From Dendrophyllia cribrosa (Eukaryota > Cnidaria > Anthozoa > Scleractinia > Dendrophylliidae), in contig JAJLRJ010000005.1 of the NCBI GenBank assembly GCA_024195265.1, positions 34,853,036-34,917,035 of the forward strand: a stretch of DNA of 64,000 nucleotides, written 5' to 3'. This document shows, piece after piece, positions 18,696 through 28,010 of this stretch (its first letter is position 1; each line of letters opens with the position of its first letter). The notes under the pieces are model-generated. The model worked only from the letters and a program-made list of their open reading frames with translations. It made no database searches and was not told the origin of the DNA. The position numbers were made by a program, and so were the translations under genes.

Positions 18696-19124
18696 TTAAA
18701 GAAATCGAAAAGCTGCATACCCAAGGGCAAGCATGCCAGTTCCGATAAACAAGAGCTCGCCTTGCTTCTGCTGTTGGCCGGGTTTATAGAAGTCAGAGAA
18801 CTCGGGCTCTTTTGGGGGTTCTATTTGTTGGTCCCGATGGGTTTGGTTGTAGAGAACCAGAGCTTGGTCGGTCTTAGCGAAGTTGTGTTTCGCCTGGTCT
18901 TTAATCCGATCATTGGTTGCAATCCAGTCGAGGAGCTTTGTGCGGTCCTTCTCATATTTGGCATAAGCTGCATTGTAAGCCTCTAAGGCCTTATCGTGTC
19001 TGGTCTTCTCTTCCAGTGCGGCTTGGCCGTTATCGCCGGATAAATATTTTGCCAAATAATTACCGCCAGTGAAAGCGGCTGCATTGAGAATTGCTCCACC
19101 CACCATTATGGCGATTGAGGCCAT
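18696..19124 (-). CDS. Small membrane-anchored protein A, element 2
   Basis: A 142-residue homologue of 4470-4907. The hydrophobic N-terminus with GGNYLAKYLSGD, the helical polar middle (KYEKDRTKLLDWIATNDRIK) and the hydrophobic C-terminus (LLFIGTGMLALGYAAFRFL) are all kept, while the linker before the last segment varies. TATATACACA precedes the ATG. It lies just downstream of gene B and upstream of the integrase on the same strand. Function unknown; two-point membrane attachment is inferred. Confidence 0.78.
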   Translation of the reverse strand: MASIAIMVGGAILNAAAFTGGNYLAKYLSGDNGQAALEEKTRHDKALEAYNAAYAKYEKDRTKLLDWIATNDRIKDQAKHNFAKTDQALVLYNQTHRDQQIEPPKEPEFSDFYKPGQQQKQGELLFIGTGMLALGYAAFRFL

Positions 19125-19142
19125 TGTGTATATATTGTATTT

Positions 19143-19364
19143 TTACATGTTGGCTGGGAGGATTTTCTGATCCTCGAGGTATTTCTTTAGCGCGATGCTT
19201 CCAGCCATGACAGCTGTGAACTTCACGTAGTTCATCACATTAGAGCTGGCGTCAGATGTGAATGGCTCTTTAACGACTTTTTTAGCGATCCACCCAATAC
19301 CAGCTACAAGGCCAGTGATTGTTGCGGCATCAGTAACAGACTTCACGAGCTTGTTGTCAGACAT
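19143..19364 (-). CDS. Small membrane protein B, element 2
   Basis: A 73-residue homologue of 4986-5207, nearly identical in the second half (NYVKFTAVMAGSIALKKYL). Two hydrophobic stretches flank a lysine-rich middle. TATA lies directly before the ATG. No function recognised. The strong conservation against a diverged background argues for purifying selection before decay. Confidence 0.78.
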   Translation of the reverse strand: MSDNKLVKSVTDAATITGLVAGIGWIAKKVVKEPFTSDASSNVMNYVKFTAVMAGSIALKKYLEDQKILPANM

Positions 19365-19388
19365 GGTATATAGAAGATTTTTATTTTT

Positions 19389-19826
19389 TTATTGCATCTC
19401 ATGAATTCTTCGACTCGGTGGTCTCTGTGTGGGTGGAGGAGTTTGAACCTCATTCACCTCTGCTGCTGGCGCAGTGCGCCTAAGTGTCTTCATAATGGCT
19501 TCACGTTGGTAATACACACCCAAGGCGGATACAATCACGCCGGCAGCTGTTAGAATGTAGAAGACAGAGTTGTTGCTGCTCTCTGTGTTGTCGCTGTCAG
19601 TGGATGTGTTTGTAGCCTGGCTTGGTGTGGGACTCTTTGCGGTTTTAGAAGCCTGTTTTTTTGCCTCTCTTGCCAGACGATTGCGCTCTGCTAGCCTTTT
19701 GCCAGAAGCAACACGACCACGGCTTTTTGCTGGAGCAGTCTTTGGGGTATCAGAGGTAACGTGCGTGTTGGTTGTCGTTGTTTCTTCAGGTATCGTCGGC
19801 AACGGTTGCTCAGCTTGTGCCTCCAT
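19389..19826 (-). CDS. Membrane protein C, element 2
   Basis: A 145-residue homologue of 5186-5755. It keeps the Pro/Thr/Glu-rich N-terminus, the basic block GRVASGKRLAERNRLAREAK, one hydrophobic segment (SVFYILTAAGVIVSALGVYY) and the QREAIM motif. It ends in RRIHEMQ without the repeat-expanded tail of element 1, so the shorter C-terminus is probably ancestral. TATATACAC precedes the start. Function unknown. Confidence 0.75.
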   Translation of the reverse strand: MEAQAEQPLPTIPEETTTTNTHVTSDTPKTAPAKSRGRVASGKRLAERNRLAREAKKQASKTAKSPTPSQATNTSTDSDNTESSNNSVFYILTAAGVIVSALGVYYQREAIMKTLRRTAPAAEVNEVQTPPPTQRPPSRRIHEMQ

Positions 19827-19862
19827 CGTGTATATATAAAGTTTTTAAAAATAATTTATCTA

Positions 19863-19939
19863 GTTCCTTCGTGGTTCCTTCGTGGTTCCTTCGTGGTTCC
19901 TTCGTGGTTCCTTCGTGGTTCCTTCGTGGTTCCTGTCAG
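19863..19939. repeat. 11-bp minisatellite (gttccttcgtg)
   Basis: Six perfect 11-bp units from 19863 to 19928 plus a seventh degenerate unit. It lies between membrane protein C and protein D. Element 1 has a degenerate set of ggttcc units at the same place (about 5810-5855), where they form the end of protein D. Confidence 0.9.
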
Positions 19940-19940
19940 G

Positions 19941-20531
19941 TTAATTGTCAACTTCATCAAAGCCCTCTAGTGGGTATCCTTCACTGTCCCTTGTGAGGGG
20001 CCTGGAAGGAGGAGGTGTTGGATCTTCTGGCTCCTTTTTGAAGTCGATGTGTTTTGTAGTGATCAAAGCAGCATTTGCCAATGCCAAGAAAATGCCGCAT
20101 CGCAGTGCAAGACCACCAGCAAGAGATGACAATTCATGATTGATCATGTAGTCATTTTTGAGTTCTTTCTGCAACTTTTCCACATCGTCAATCGAAACAA
20201 CCATGCCAGCGCCTTTGGTTACAAGCATTAAAACGCTGTCAATCAGAGACTCAGTTGTCTTGATGCCGACGTAGGCTTCATACCTTTTGTAAAATTTTTC
20301 AACTTCCTTATCCGAAAGGCGTTTCACGTGCTCGTGTGTGAGCTGGACACCGATGGCTTCTTTTGATTTGCCAGTCGAGACCAGAATTGCCAGCTTCTCG
20401 CGTTGAGCAGGAATGAGGTCCCCCTCTAGCAGACGGATGGGTGAGTCTGTTGGCACGGAGCTATCTGGAGATGACTCCAGCATCTGCATGATTTCATTCA
20501 TTACGGCCTCATCAGGGTTTGCGTGTGCCAT
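19941..20531 (-). CDS. Conserved Polinton protein D, element 2
   Basis: A 196-residue homologue of 5832-6422. The conserved core has QREKLAILVSTGKSKEAIGV, HVKRLSDKEVEKF and YMINHELSSLAGGLALRCG, with a shared acidic C-terminal SEGYPLEGFDEV. The gene stops just inside the minisatellite border, whereas element 1's version reads further. TATATACAC precedes the ATG. No function recognised. It is present in both relatives, always between the ATPase side and the membrane protein block. Confidence 0.75.
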   Translation of the reverse strand: MAHANPDEAVMNEIMQMLESSPDSSVPTDSPIRLLEGDLIPAQREKLAILVSTGKSKEAIGVQLTHEHVKRLSDKEVEKFYKRYEAYVGIKTTESLIDSVLMLVTKGAGMVVSIDDVEKLQKELKNDYMINHELSSLAGGLALRCGIFLALANAALITTKHIDFKKEPEDPTPPPSRPLTRDSEGYPLEGFDEVDN

Positions 20532-20548
20532 CGTGTATATATGTGTTT

Positions 20549-20788
20549 TTAAATTTCAATTATTTTCTTGATGTCAGGCAAAAGCCTTTCAACCTCCTGT
20601 AAGAGCTCGGCCATGGTGCCTGGCATCTCTACTAGTTTCAAAGGGTAGCGGCTAAGAAGCATCTGACGCAGATCATCCTCACCGGCGGCTTTGATAATTT
20701 TGAATTGCATTTCGTCTGTCTTGTCCTGTAATTTAATCAAAAGCTGGTAGAAGGCTGTTAGCTTGTGAAGCTTGGTGGGGGCGTTCAT
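20549..20788 (-). CDS. Small conserved helical protein E, element 2
   Basis: A 79-residue homologue of 6444-6683, the same length, with conserved MNAPTKLHKLT, IIKAAGEDDLRQMLL and LLPDIKKIIE. A TATATATATATA tract lies about 10-20 bases upstream. Unknown function; a small helical protein encoded next to the packaging ATPase. Confidence 0.75.
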   Translation of the reverse strand: MNAPTKLHKLTAFYQLLIKLQDKTDEMQFKIIKAAGEDDLRQMLLSRYPLKLVEMPGTMAELLQEVERLLPDIKKIIEI

Positions 20789-20822
20789 TTTATACTCTGA
20801 GGTATATATATATATATGCTGT

Positions 20823-21422
20823 TTATATTTTCACTTCAAGCCCATATGGATGCCGCAGAGAGAAAACTAGGTGGGAAAACTTGCGCCCCTTAACACGCGC
20901 AATAAGCTCTTTGTACTCCTCGTGTGAGAGCTCGCCGGCATAGTCATCGAAGATGGCCTTCGTTGTTTTACCCGATGGGGTGTAAAAAAGCACGATCGCT
21001 GCCACGTTTTCCCTAAAGGGTTTCGCAATGCTGGTTACCTGTTGGGTTAGCACCCACACGGAGATGCCACTGTGGCGCGCGCTGAAGCCGAGGAAGACAA
21101 GTTGGCATGTGCGACCTTTCACGGCTTTCGAAGCGGCGCAATCATCGAGAATGATGAGCGTGTTAGTTCCTTCGAAAAAGAAACTTGATAGAGTTAACCA
21201 GTGTTCAATCTCATGCTGCTGGCAGTCTATCACAAAAATGCGGGATTCATTATCCACGAAACCATCGTAGGTCTTGTTGTGGACAAAGGTTGGGCTTAGA
21301 AGAACGATATAGTCAAACTTGCCCCTGAAGGGACCACGGAGAATGTTTATGAGATACTGTGTTTTGCCAGAATTAGTCGGCCCAATAATTAGGGTATTGA
21401 AGGGCAGCTTTCGTGGGTCCAT
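20823..21422 (-). CDS. ATP: FtsK/A32-type DNA packaging ATPase, element 2 (intact)
   Basis: A 199-residue packaging ATPase. Walker A GPTNSGKT is at residues 14-21 and Walker B LIILDD at 89-94. A downstream WVLTQQVTSIAK matches the sensor-type strand of the A32-like family. The frame is complete and starts MDPRKLPFN, after a TATATGTATATG motif. It sits between the capsid gene and protein E, the usual order. It would pump element DNA into preformed capsids. Confidence 0.94.
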   Translation of the reverse strand: MDPRKLPFNTLIIGPTNSGKTQYLINILRGPFRGKFDYIVLLSPTFVHNKTYDGFVDNESRIFVIDCQQHEIEHWLTLSSFFFEGTNTLIILDDCAASKAVKGRTCQLVFLGFSARHSGISVWVLTQQVTSIAKPFRENVAAIVLFYTPSGKTTKAIFDDYAGELSHEEYKELIARVKGRKFSHLVFSLRHPYGLEVKI

Positions 21423-21468
21423 TCAATGTATATGTATATGTATGGTTTTTGCACTTTACGCAGCTGGC

Positions 21469-22715
21469 TTAATACTGAACAGACTGCAGCTGACTGTCCA
21501 TGATGTTCATCTGTGAGTCGCTGATGGTGTAGATGTGGCAGTGAACATTTCCAGAGCCAGAAGTATTTCGTTCAATCTCAAGATGCACACCATCCTTTGT
21601 GTTTACAAGGCGTTGGCCGTTACCGTGCAGAGTTGTATCAGCCATTGATCGAAGATCGATAAGGAGGCCAAACTTGTTGTCAGTTAGATATTTGGTCAGT
21701 GTCATGTTGGGCCTGCCACCAGCTTTGAAGAGTCGGCTGACCTCATTCCACATGTCGGTTCCATTGATGCCTTCGTTGTAAATCCTGTTGGGAGAGCCGT
21801 TGATGGTGACATTCACTTTGGTGATGTCTGGATTGAAGTATTTTTCAGAGTCCCTGGCTCCAGCTGTGTAGGGTTCGATGAATAGCAGAAGGATGCCTTT
21901 TAATGACCTGCGCTGCGGGTTCACCCTGAGATTCAGCCTAGCGTCTGAACCATTCGAGAATGGGACTACTTCCTCTCGCATTATATGGTCGTGGGCAAAC
22001 TCCTTTCCGCTAGAGTAAACGCTCGTTGCCTCATCAGCCAGCTGCTTATTTCTTATTGTCTCGTACTCAAGCTGTATATTTGTTAACTTGTATACAAGCT
22101 TATTTGCATCCGAACCAATTACAACATGAGCTGCCCGTGCGAGCGTTATCTCGAAGATTAGATCGTTGTATAAGGCCTCTGGGTATAAGACACCGTGGTC
22201 TGTCAGAATCTGGTGGTCCAGATTGATGCGGTACTTATTCTTGTACACACTCTCCAGCTTGTTTTCCGCATTCACGCCAGAGGTCTTTTTGTCACCTGCG
22301 TCAGAACGGATCTTGCACAAGTCAACACTCTGGATGCCCTCCGGAATCATATTGTCTCGCTCATCAACAGAAAGGAAGAGGTCCTCAAAGATTTTGTAAA
22401 TATCGTATCCAACGGTGTCCTGGACAGTGGTAGCGGCAAATTTAACAACGAGCCTGTCAACTAGCGCCCGGGAAACATTCTGGACGAGATAGTTGTTTGC
22501 TTCGCCGCCGGTAAGGTCGATGTTAAAATTCAAGGCAAGCGAGTTCGACACGTTAACCTCAAGTTAACGTTTAGCTTGGGCACCGAAACGTACAGGGTCT
22601 CGCCAGGCTTGGCTGTAGAGCGGTCAAATGTGATGCGCTTTACGGTGCGCTCTGCTTTCATTGCACCACGAGTCTTCTCGGAGTTCGTTGGGAGGAGGTT
22701 TGGTTGCACAGCCAT
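21469..22715 (-). pseudogene. MCP: Double jelly-roll major capsid protein, element 2 (frameshifted)
   Basis: Homologue of 7486-8736. The first 50 or so codons (from MAVQPNLLP at 22715) and the remaining 350 codons lie in different frames. The join falls at about 22540-22570, where a short GTTAAC-containing duplication replaces the GEHDVIVSG segment seen in element 1. Downstream it is open to the stop near 21469 and keeps the same motifs (NNYLVQNVSRALVDR, DIYKIFEDLF, RLNLRVNPQRRSLKGILLLF). It is therefore probably a recent, single-lesion pseudogene. Confidence 0.88.
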
Positions 22716-22776
22716 AGCCAGGGAATATATATATATATATTTAAAAAAATAAATATATATACTTTGTTGTTACATC
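22716..22776. promoter_or_regulatory. Divergent TATATA promoter region, element 2
   Basis: 61 bases between the capsid gene start (-) and the coiled-coil gene start (+), containing atatatatatatat near the minus start and aatatatatac before the plus start. The same arrangement as at 8737-8778. Confidence 0.55.
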
Positions 22777-24136
22777 ATGGCAGAAGGCGGTTTTGATCCT
22801 GGAGATATGCCCGATAATCCTTGGGATGACCATGGGATTGGCCACGATGGTGATGATGACGAAGAAGACGTTGACACAACAAGACCCTTTAAACCAAGGG
22901 GCTCATCCACCCCATATCATGGTGGTGAACAGCATGAAATGCATACAATGCCTCACGAACAAAGTGGGCAGCCAAGCACTTCTGACACCACCCCTATGCT
23001 TAATACTGCGCAGGACTATTCAGAAGGGTTTATTGATAGAGCTAGGGACAATATCAGAAAGGATTTCCCAAACGTGAAACGCGGCTTATTAGACAAATTA
23101 GATTTCGGCAAGAAAAAAGAAAATCAAACTAGAATCGTTGCCGCTGGGAAAAGGGGTGGTGAATTTCCCGTCTTTAAGAAGGGCACCTCAGATTTTATGA
23201 AAGCGTTCCTAGTACAAAAATGATCTTGGCCCAAGCGCTGAAGAGCTTGTCTCTGAATACAATGCATCAATAAGGGAAGAACAGCAAAGAGTGAAGGAGT
23301 CAGATAAACAACTGAAGGAGGCTAAAAAGCTTGCTGTTGAACAACAACAAGCAGCAAATGAGGTGCAAAACCTCAGGGACAAAATTGTGCAAACTCAAGC
23401 GAAGATTGACAATCTGGAGCAGGAACACGGTTCAATCGTTGAAAATCAATCCGAGATAGATAGATTAAAACTGCTGAAAAAGATCTTCAACGAGATTTTG
23501 AAAACAAGAAAAAAGAATTAGGTGCCCTTCAAAAAATACAAAAAAAACTAGACCAAAAGCAGGCAAAGGTTGACAAACTCAGAACACAACTCACTGAGAT
23601 AACAAGAGAAAGAAATGAAGTTGAAGCCGGGCTAAACTCAACTAAACCACTTGAACGAGAAAACGCTGAAGACAGACGCGCGATAGAGGATGAGAACACT
23701 TCTCCCTCTGACAGAGAAGCCGCGGAAGCCCGAGTTGCAGAGCGAGAAGAAGAACTGGGAAGGTTAAAAGAACAGGTTCAAGAAAGGGAAGAAGCCCTGC
23801 CTTTGAGAGAGAGGATCACAAATATCTTCAAAAAATATGGGTGGACATTGCAGGCGGTTGTTCTGGCTGCTGGTATAGTCATAGGGGCTGTGACGCTTTC
23901 TGCAATGAATGCCTTGAAAGCGGGGACTAAGGCTGTTGGCAATGGTCTGAAAGAGATAGGGAAGAAGATTGCCTCCATCCTGCCCGGCCTCATCGTCTCA
24001 TCGGCCCGGCTCTATCGTGAGCTTTATCTGCAAAACGGCCGGGCAGGTTTTATCCTTTCTTGGCGAGCATGCCTGGCTGCTAATCCTTGCCGTGGTGGCC
24101 TTCTTGGTTGAAAAGACAATCAAGCGTAAGCGTTAA
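22777..24136 (+). pseudogene. Coiled-coil protein with C-terminal membrane segments, element 2
   Basis: Homologue of 8779-10221. The N-terminus (MAEGGFDPGDMPDN) is open and acidic, followed by the shared STPYHGGEQHEMHTMP block. The middle segment is unrelated to element 1's, so this part is variable. Frameshifts occur near the A run at 23214-23220, near 23480 and near 23995. The coiled coil and the hydrophobic C-terminal region are still recognisable (KYGWTLQAVVLAAGIVIGAV). The stop codon overlaps that of the convergent gene at the palindrome GTTAAC. Confidence 0.78.
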
Positions 24137-25937
24137 CGCATCCAGACAACAAACCCTGCTAAAGCAAGCGAGCCAGCGACAACGACTGCCTTGTTTACGT
24201 GATGCGGCTCGATCTTGGTCTCTGACGTTGGGGTCTGGTGTGGGGTCTGGTGTGGGTGTTGTGGTTGTCATTGGTTTTGGGCCTTTGGGCGGGATGCCCT
24301 GTGCCTGTGTAACCTCTTTATGTATCGGGTTCGATGGGTGACTGTTTGGTGGATTGATTTTTGTTGGCCCGCCGGCCATGGGGCGTAAAGAGGCCTTTTT
24401 TGTGCCCAGATTAACATCATTGTTCACACCCAGTTTCATCCCCTGCGTTGCTTCCTTGAGATTGTTTTTTTCCCGATCACGCTCTCTGTGTTGATAACCA
24501 TGCATGATGGCATGAGCCAGCTTCCTGGTGCTGTCGCAAAGTCTAGGCGCACTTTCGTTGCTTGGATGGCAAGCTGGTAACGCTGTACGCTTGTTGCGAT
24601 GTCGTTCAGTATTATGGCCTCCTCTAGATGGGTGAGGAATACTCTCTGCGTTTCGAACGCCCGGCCTCCTCTTCCAATGATACTGCTGCGGGTTTTGGCT
24701 TGTGAACCACGAATGCAGTACACAAAGGCCTCGATTGATTGGTTCATACGCGCGAGCACTGGCTGTGTTAGCCCCTGTGTGTAATTTGGCACAAAGTGCT
24801 CGAACTGGGTGTCCGCCCCTTGGTCGTTGCGGACGAAAGATATTCCATTGGCGCGATAGTTGGGTCGTTTCTGTCAGTCACGCGTTCATCATTGAACAGA
24901 GCTAGATCGGGGTCTGGATAATCGTAATCGGTAGAAACATTGCCAGCTCCATATTCACCAATGTACACATTCCCAAGACCGTGATTCTTACCGTATGTGA
25001 AACGGAAGTCAGAAATGGGGTCGATACCGAACTCTATGCAAATCTTCTTGTACGCGTCGATGTTATACTTGTTGTCTTTCTGGTTGAATGTAGGGTCGTC
25101 TGGCAAAGCACTCACGCTTTGTTCCCCACCCATCTTGTGGAGTATTCGTCTTGTGAAATAAACGTGAAACCGGTAAAACGACCGGAGCTGGGGGGTTAAG
25201 GATAGACTGGAGTTCTTATCGAAGAGAATGTCACGCGAGATTCCACAGCCGGTTGTTGCACACTACAGTGCGAAGGATAGTTGTTGTGGCCAAAAACTCG
25301 TATGTGGCCCGTCTAGCCACTTTCTTCCATATTTCGCGGTTGTGAATGAAATCTGTGTGTCCCTGAAGATATTTCTGTATTTCGTTGTGAAATAATCAGT
25401 TGGCGTGACATAGATCTTTTGCGCTTCGTCGTTCAAGATTGCGCCAATCAGCATATCCTTGTTTATTGTGGTGGAGAAATCAACAGCTGGGATTGGCTTT
25501 TCTGTATTTCGAGTCAACGATAGCTGATAGGGAAAACCACCGTCTTGATGGAGAACGAGAGCGTCTTTCATGGCTTGAGTCCAATTTTTGTGGGGTATTT
25601 CTGTAACGAGCGCCCATGAGCCAGGGCCCTCTTTGTAAAGCACCTCCCCTGTGGCGGTTTTGTTGTCGTCGCCAAACTCTACTTGCACTTCAAAGTGGGA
25701 CATATCAGCGCGCGGGAAACGCTTTTTGAAGTCTGATATCGCCTTGGCCTTGGCCGCGGCAGAGAGCTTTGCTGCTTCCGGTGTTCTCATCCAGGCTAGT
25801 GGATCTGGGGGTGGCTTTACATGGCTATAGACGTTTGGGGTTGAATTAAAAGGGGGTGGGGGGCTATAACTGTGACCGCCAATGTTTAGACCAAGATTTG
25901 AATTAGGATTAAATCCAACGGGCCGTCTGCCAAACAT
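24133..25937 (-). pseudogene. Long structural-type protein with C-terminal anchor, element 2
   Basis: Homologue of 10226-12025. The N-terminal 224 codons are open from 25937 (MFGRRPVGFNPNS) to an in-frame TAG at about 25260-25262, where element 1 has tryptophan. It then continues through further frames (about 24768-25133, 24436-24792, 24133-24505). The Pro/Thr linker before the final hydrophobic segment is shorter than in element 1. Function unknown; a virion component is inferred from its position among capsid genes. Confidence 0.75.
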
Positions 25938-25991
25938 GATTGTGTATATTTATATATATATTTAAAAAATGTTATGTATATATATGCAATC
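25938..25991. promoter_or_regulatory. Divergent TATATA promoter region before penton gene, element 2
   Basis: 54 bases between divergent start codons with two TATATA tracts, one about 10 bases from each ATG. It is the equivalent of 12026-12071. Confidence 0.6.
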
Positions 25992-26660
25992 ATGGTTGTG
26001 TTAACAATCGTCGCGCCTTCGAACCCTCACACGATCTACTTCGATCACCCGCTTCCGAAACCGAGTTACATCCGGCTTATCTCTTGCTCGATTTACAACT
26101 CGTGGAATACTTTGAAACAAAGAGGAGAGATAACATTGTTTACTGGGCCTGATAAAAACACAACTGTCAGGAGACTTCTTCCGGGCCATTACACTCTTGA
26201 GTATTTGGCAAAAGAATTAGAAGGCGCATTCCAAGTCGAAAAGTTAAAATTAGAAACCAAGACAAATACGCCTGTAGGGTCGATGGTCATTTTCAACTTG
26301 CAAAATAAGGATGTGAAATTAGACCACGATTTATCAGAATTGCTTGGTATAAATCCTAAATTATCGTTTACAACGTTCGTCAAAGGATTAACATCACCAA
26401 GCACTTACTTTATCCACTGTGATCTGGTTGATAAAGAACAAAACCTCCTCAATGGTAAGCCTTCGACAGTTTTGGCTCGGTTTGATATTCGTGGGAAGCC
26501 GTTGCAGAAAATTCTCTACGAATCAACACCACAGAACGTCTTGCGTGACGTCTCGTCTGGCGATTATGTAAACAGCATATCACTGTCAGTGAAGGATGTA
26601 AATGGTGACCTCTTTGATTTTAATAACATGCCCTTAGAATTTGAAATCGAGATAAACTAA
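25992..26660 (+). CDS. mCP: Minor capsid (penton) protein, element 2
   Basis: A 222-residue homologue of 12072-12743 with an intact frame. The N- and C-terminal thirds are almost the same (SNPHTIYFDHPLPKPSYIRL, YFIHCDLVDKEQNLLNGKPS, PLEFEIEIN), while about 80 residues in the middle (about 40-120) differ strongly, as expected for a surface-exposed insert. ATG 25992 follows a TATATATGCAATC leader. Confidence 0.86.
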   Translation: MVVLTIVAPSNPHTIYFDHPLPKPSYIRLISCSIYNSWNTLKQRGEITLFTGPDKNTTVRRLLPGHYTLEYLAKELEGAFQVEKLKLETKTNTPVGSMVIFNLQNKDVKLDHDLSELLGINPKLSFTTFVKGLTSPSTYFIHCDLVDKEQNLLNGKPSTVLARFDIRGKPLQKILYESTPQNVLRDVSSGDYVNSISLSVKDVNGDLFDFNNMPLEFEIEIN

Positions 26661-26682
26661 AAAAGATATATATACCCCCGCC

Positions 26683-27369
26683 ATGAGTTCTGCCAATGTG
26701 CTTCCATCGGTTCCGGAATACAGCCATACAGAACCGCTCTACCCTATGCGTGAGATCACTCAAATCAATGCAGAAGACTTCCGTCTCAAAAAGATCTCTG
26801 ACTTGCTGAAGGAGTTGTCTGACGAAGCCGAGCACTATAGGCAAGTCGCAAAGAAATACAAACGGACCCAATCAATAGTTCATTACTCGGCGGTTGGACT
26901 TGGGTCGCTTTCTGTTGGGCTGTCATCAGGAGTCCTAGCCACTGCCTTGACCGGGTTAGGCATTGTTATAAGCCCCGCACTTGCCGGCGTTGCCACGCTT
27001 TGCGGGCTGTCCTCAGTTGGCTTTTCAACTGCAAACAAACGGCTAGAGCGGAAAGTGACTAAACACGAGAATATCAACACACTGGCCCAGGCTAAACGCA
27101 ACTCTGTCAATGAGCTGGTCTCAAAGGCTCTGGAAGACAAGAGGATCAGTGATACAGAATTCACCATAATTACTCGTGAGGTGAAAAAATATCACGAACT
27201 CAAGGCTGCAATCAGGGATGGTGTAAAGACATCAAAAGACGTTGCCACTCAAACACAATCGCCAGACCTCGAGAAACTCAAAAACGAACTTCGCTAGGAA
27301 GTCAAACAAGAATTTCAAAAAAAGATAAATCTTCTCACCGCAGCATCCAAGTCCGATTTGAGAGATTAA
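26683..27369 (+). pseudogene. Membrane protein F, element 2 (one in-frame stop)
   Basis: Homologue of 12766-13452. It reads through the position where element 1 has its stop but has its own TAG at 27295-27297 in place of a lysine codon, 24 codons before the shared end. Helical N-terminus, two hydrophobic segments (about residues 66-115), then a charged helical tail (NSVNELVSKALEDKRISD). GATATATATACC lies before the ATG. Unknown function. Confidence 0.75.
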
Positions 27370-27417
27370 ATTCTGGATTTAACCTCTACATTTCGAAGGA
27401 TAAATCATAGACAACAC

Positions 27418-27723
27418 GGCTGTGCCTGTTTACTCAAGCATAAGATATCATCTACAAAGCAGAATATCTTATAACAGCTTGATCATATATTAGGGAAACC
27501 CCCTACAAAATTAACATATGACGAAATATAGAAAATTAACTCTGTTTACTCAAGCAGAATATCTTATAACTTTGTAATTTGCAAAATCTTAAACCTAATT
27601 TTACCAGAAGGACCGCAGCGCGAGATTTTATCTTACATAAAACTTCAGAAGCCCTCTATACATCTAAAGAACGAACGTCTTTGGAATAAAACCATTAAAT
27701 CCGCGGGTATTGATATGACGTAA
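27418..27723 (+). pseudogene. Remnant of a VLTF3-like gene, element 2
   Basis: A decayed stretch matching the C-terminal part of the gene at 28011-28937 (for example LILPEGP and ILSYIK near 27600-27640), with stops and a partial internal duplication of the gtttactcaagc segment (about 27428 and 27545). It joins directly to the usual upstream sequence (ACAACACGG), so its N-terminal half was deleted. It shows that the VLTF3-like gene was once duplicated here. Confidence 0.7.
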
Positions 27724-27728
27724 TCACA

Positions 27729-27894
27729 CAAATGACGTATGAAATTCTTGAGTGCCTCTGCGTTCCAGAGCGCCCCGTTTTCAGGTTTTTGTAAAAGTAA
27801 AAAAATTAAAAAAATGTTTTTTTGTCGCACAGAAAAACCTGAAAACGGGGCGCTCTGGAACGCAGGGGCACTCACGAATTTCATACGTCATTTG
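27729..27894. mobile_element. Foldback (MITE-like) insertion
   Basis: Two roughly 60-bp arms (27729-27788 and 27834-27894) are inverted copies starting CAAATGACGTATGAAATTC and separated by about 45 bases. It lies between the VLTF3 remnant and the intact VLTF3-like gene and has no coding capacity. Confidence 0.85.
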
Positions 27895-28010
27895 TTTTAC
27901 ACGTGTAAATCTATTGCTAGCCTCGTGATATTCTACACAAAACAAAGGTTTGATGGACAGTTTGTGTAATGGTTGACCAATTGAACATTTGTCATTTTCT
28001 AAAAATAAAC

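Noticed and set aside
19570..19839. + strand frames over membrane protein C and the minisatellite
   Set aside because: They follow from the repeat and the reverse of a coding region.
19863..19939. 11-bp repeat array considered as a CRISPR array
   Set aside because: Units are contiguous with no spacers and the setting is eukaryotic; a minisatellite.
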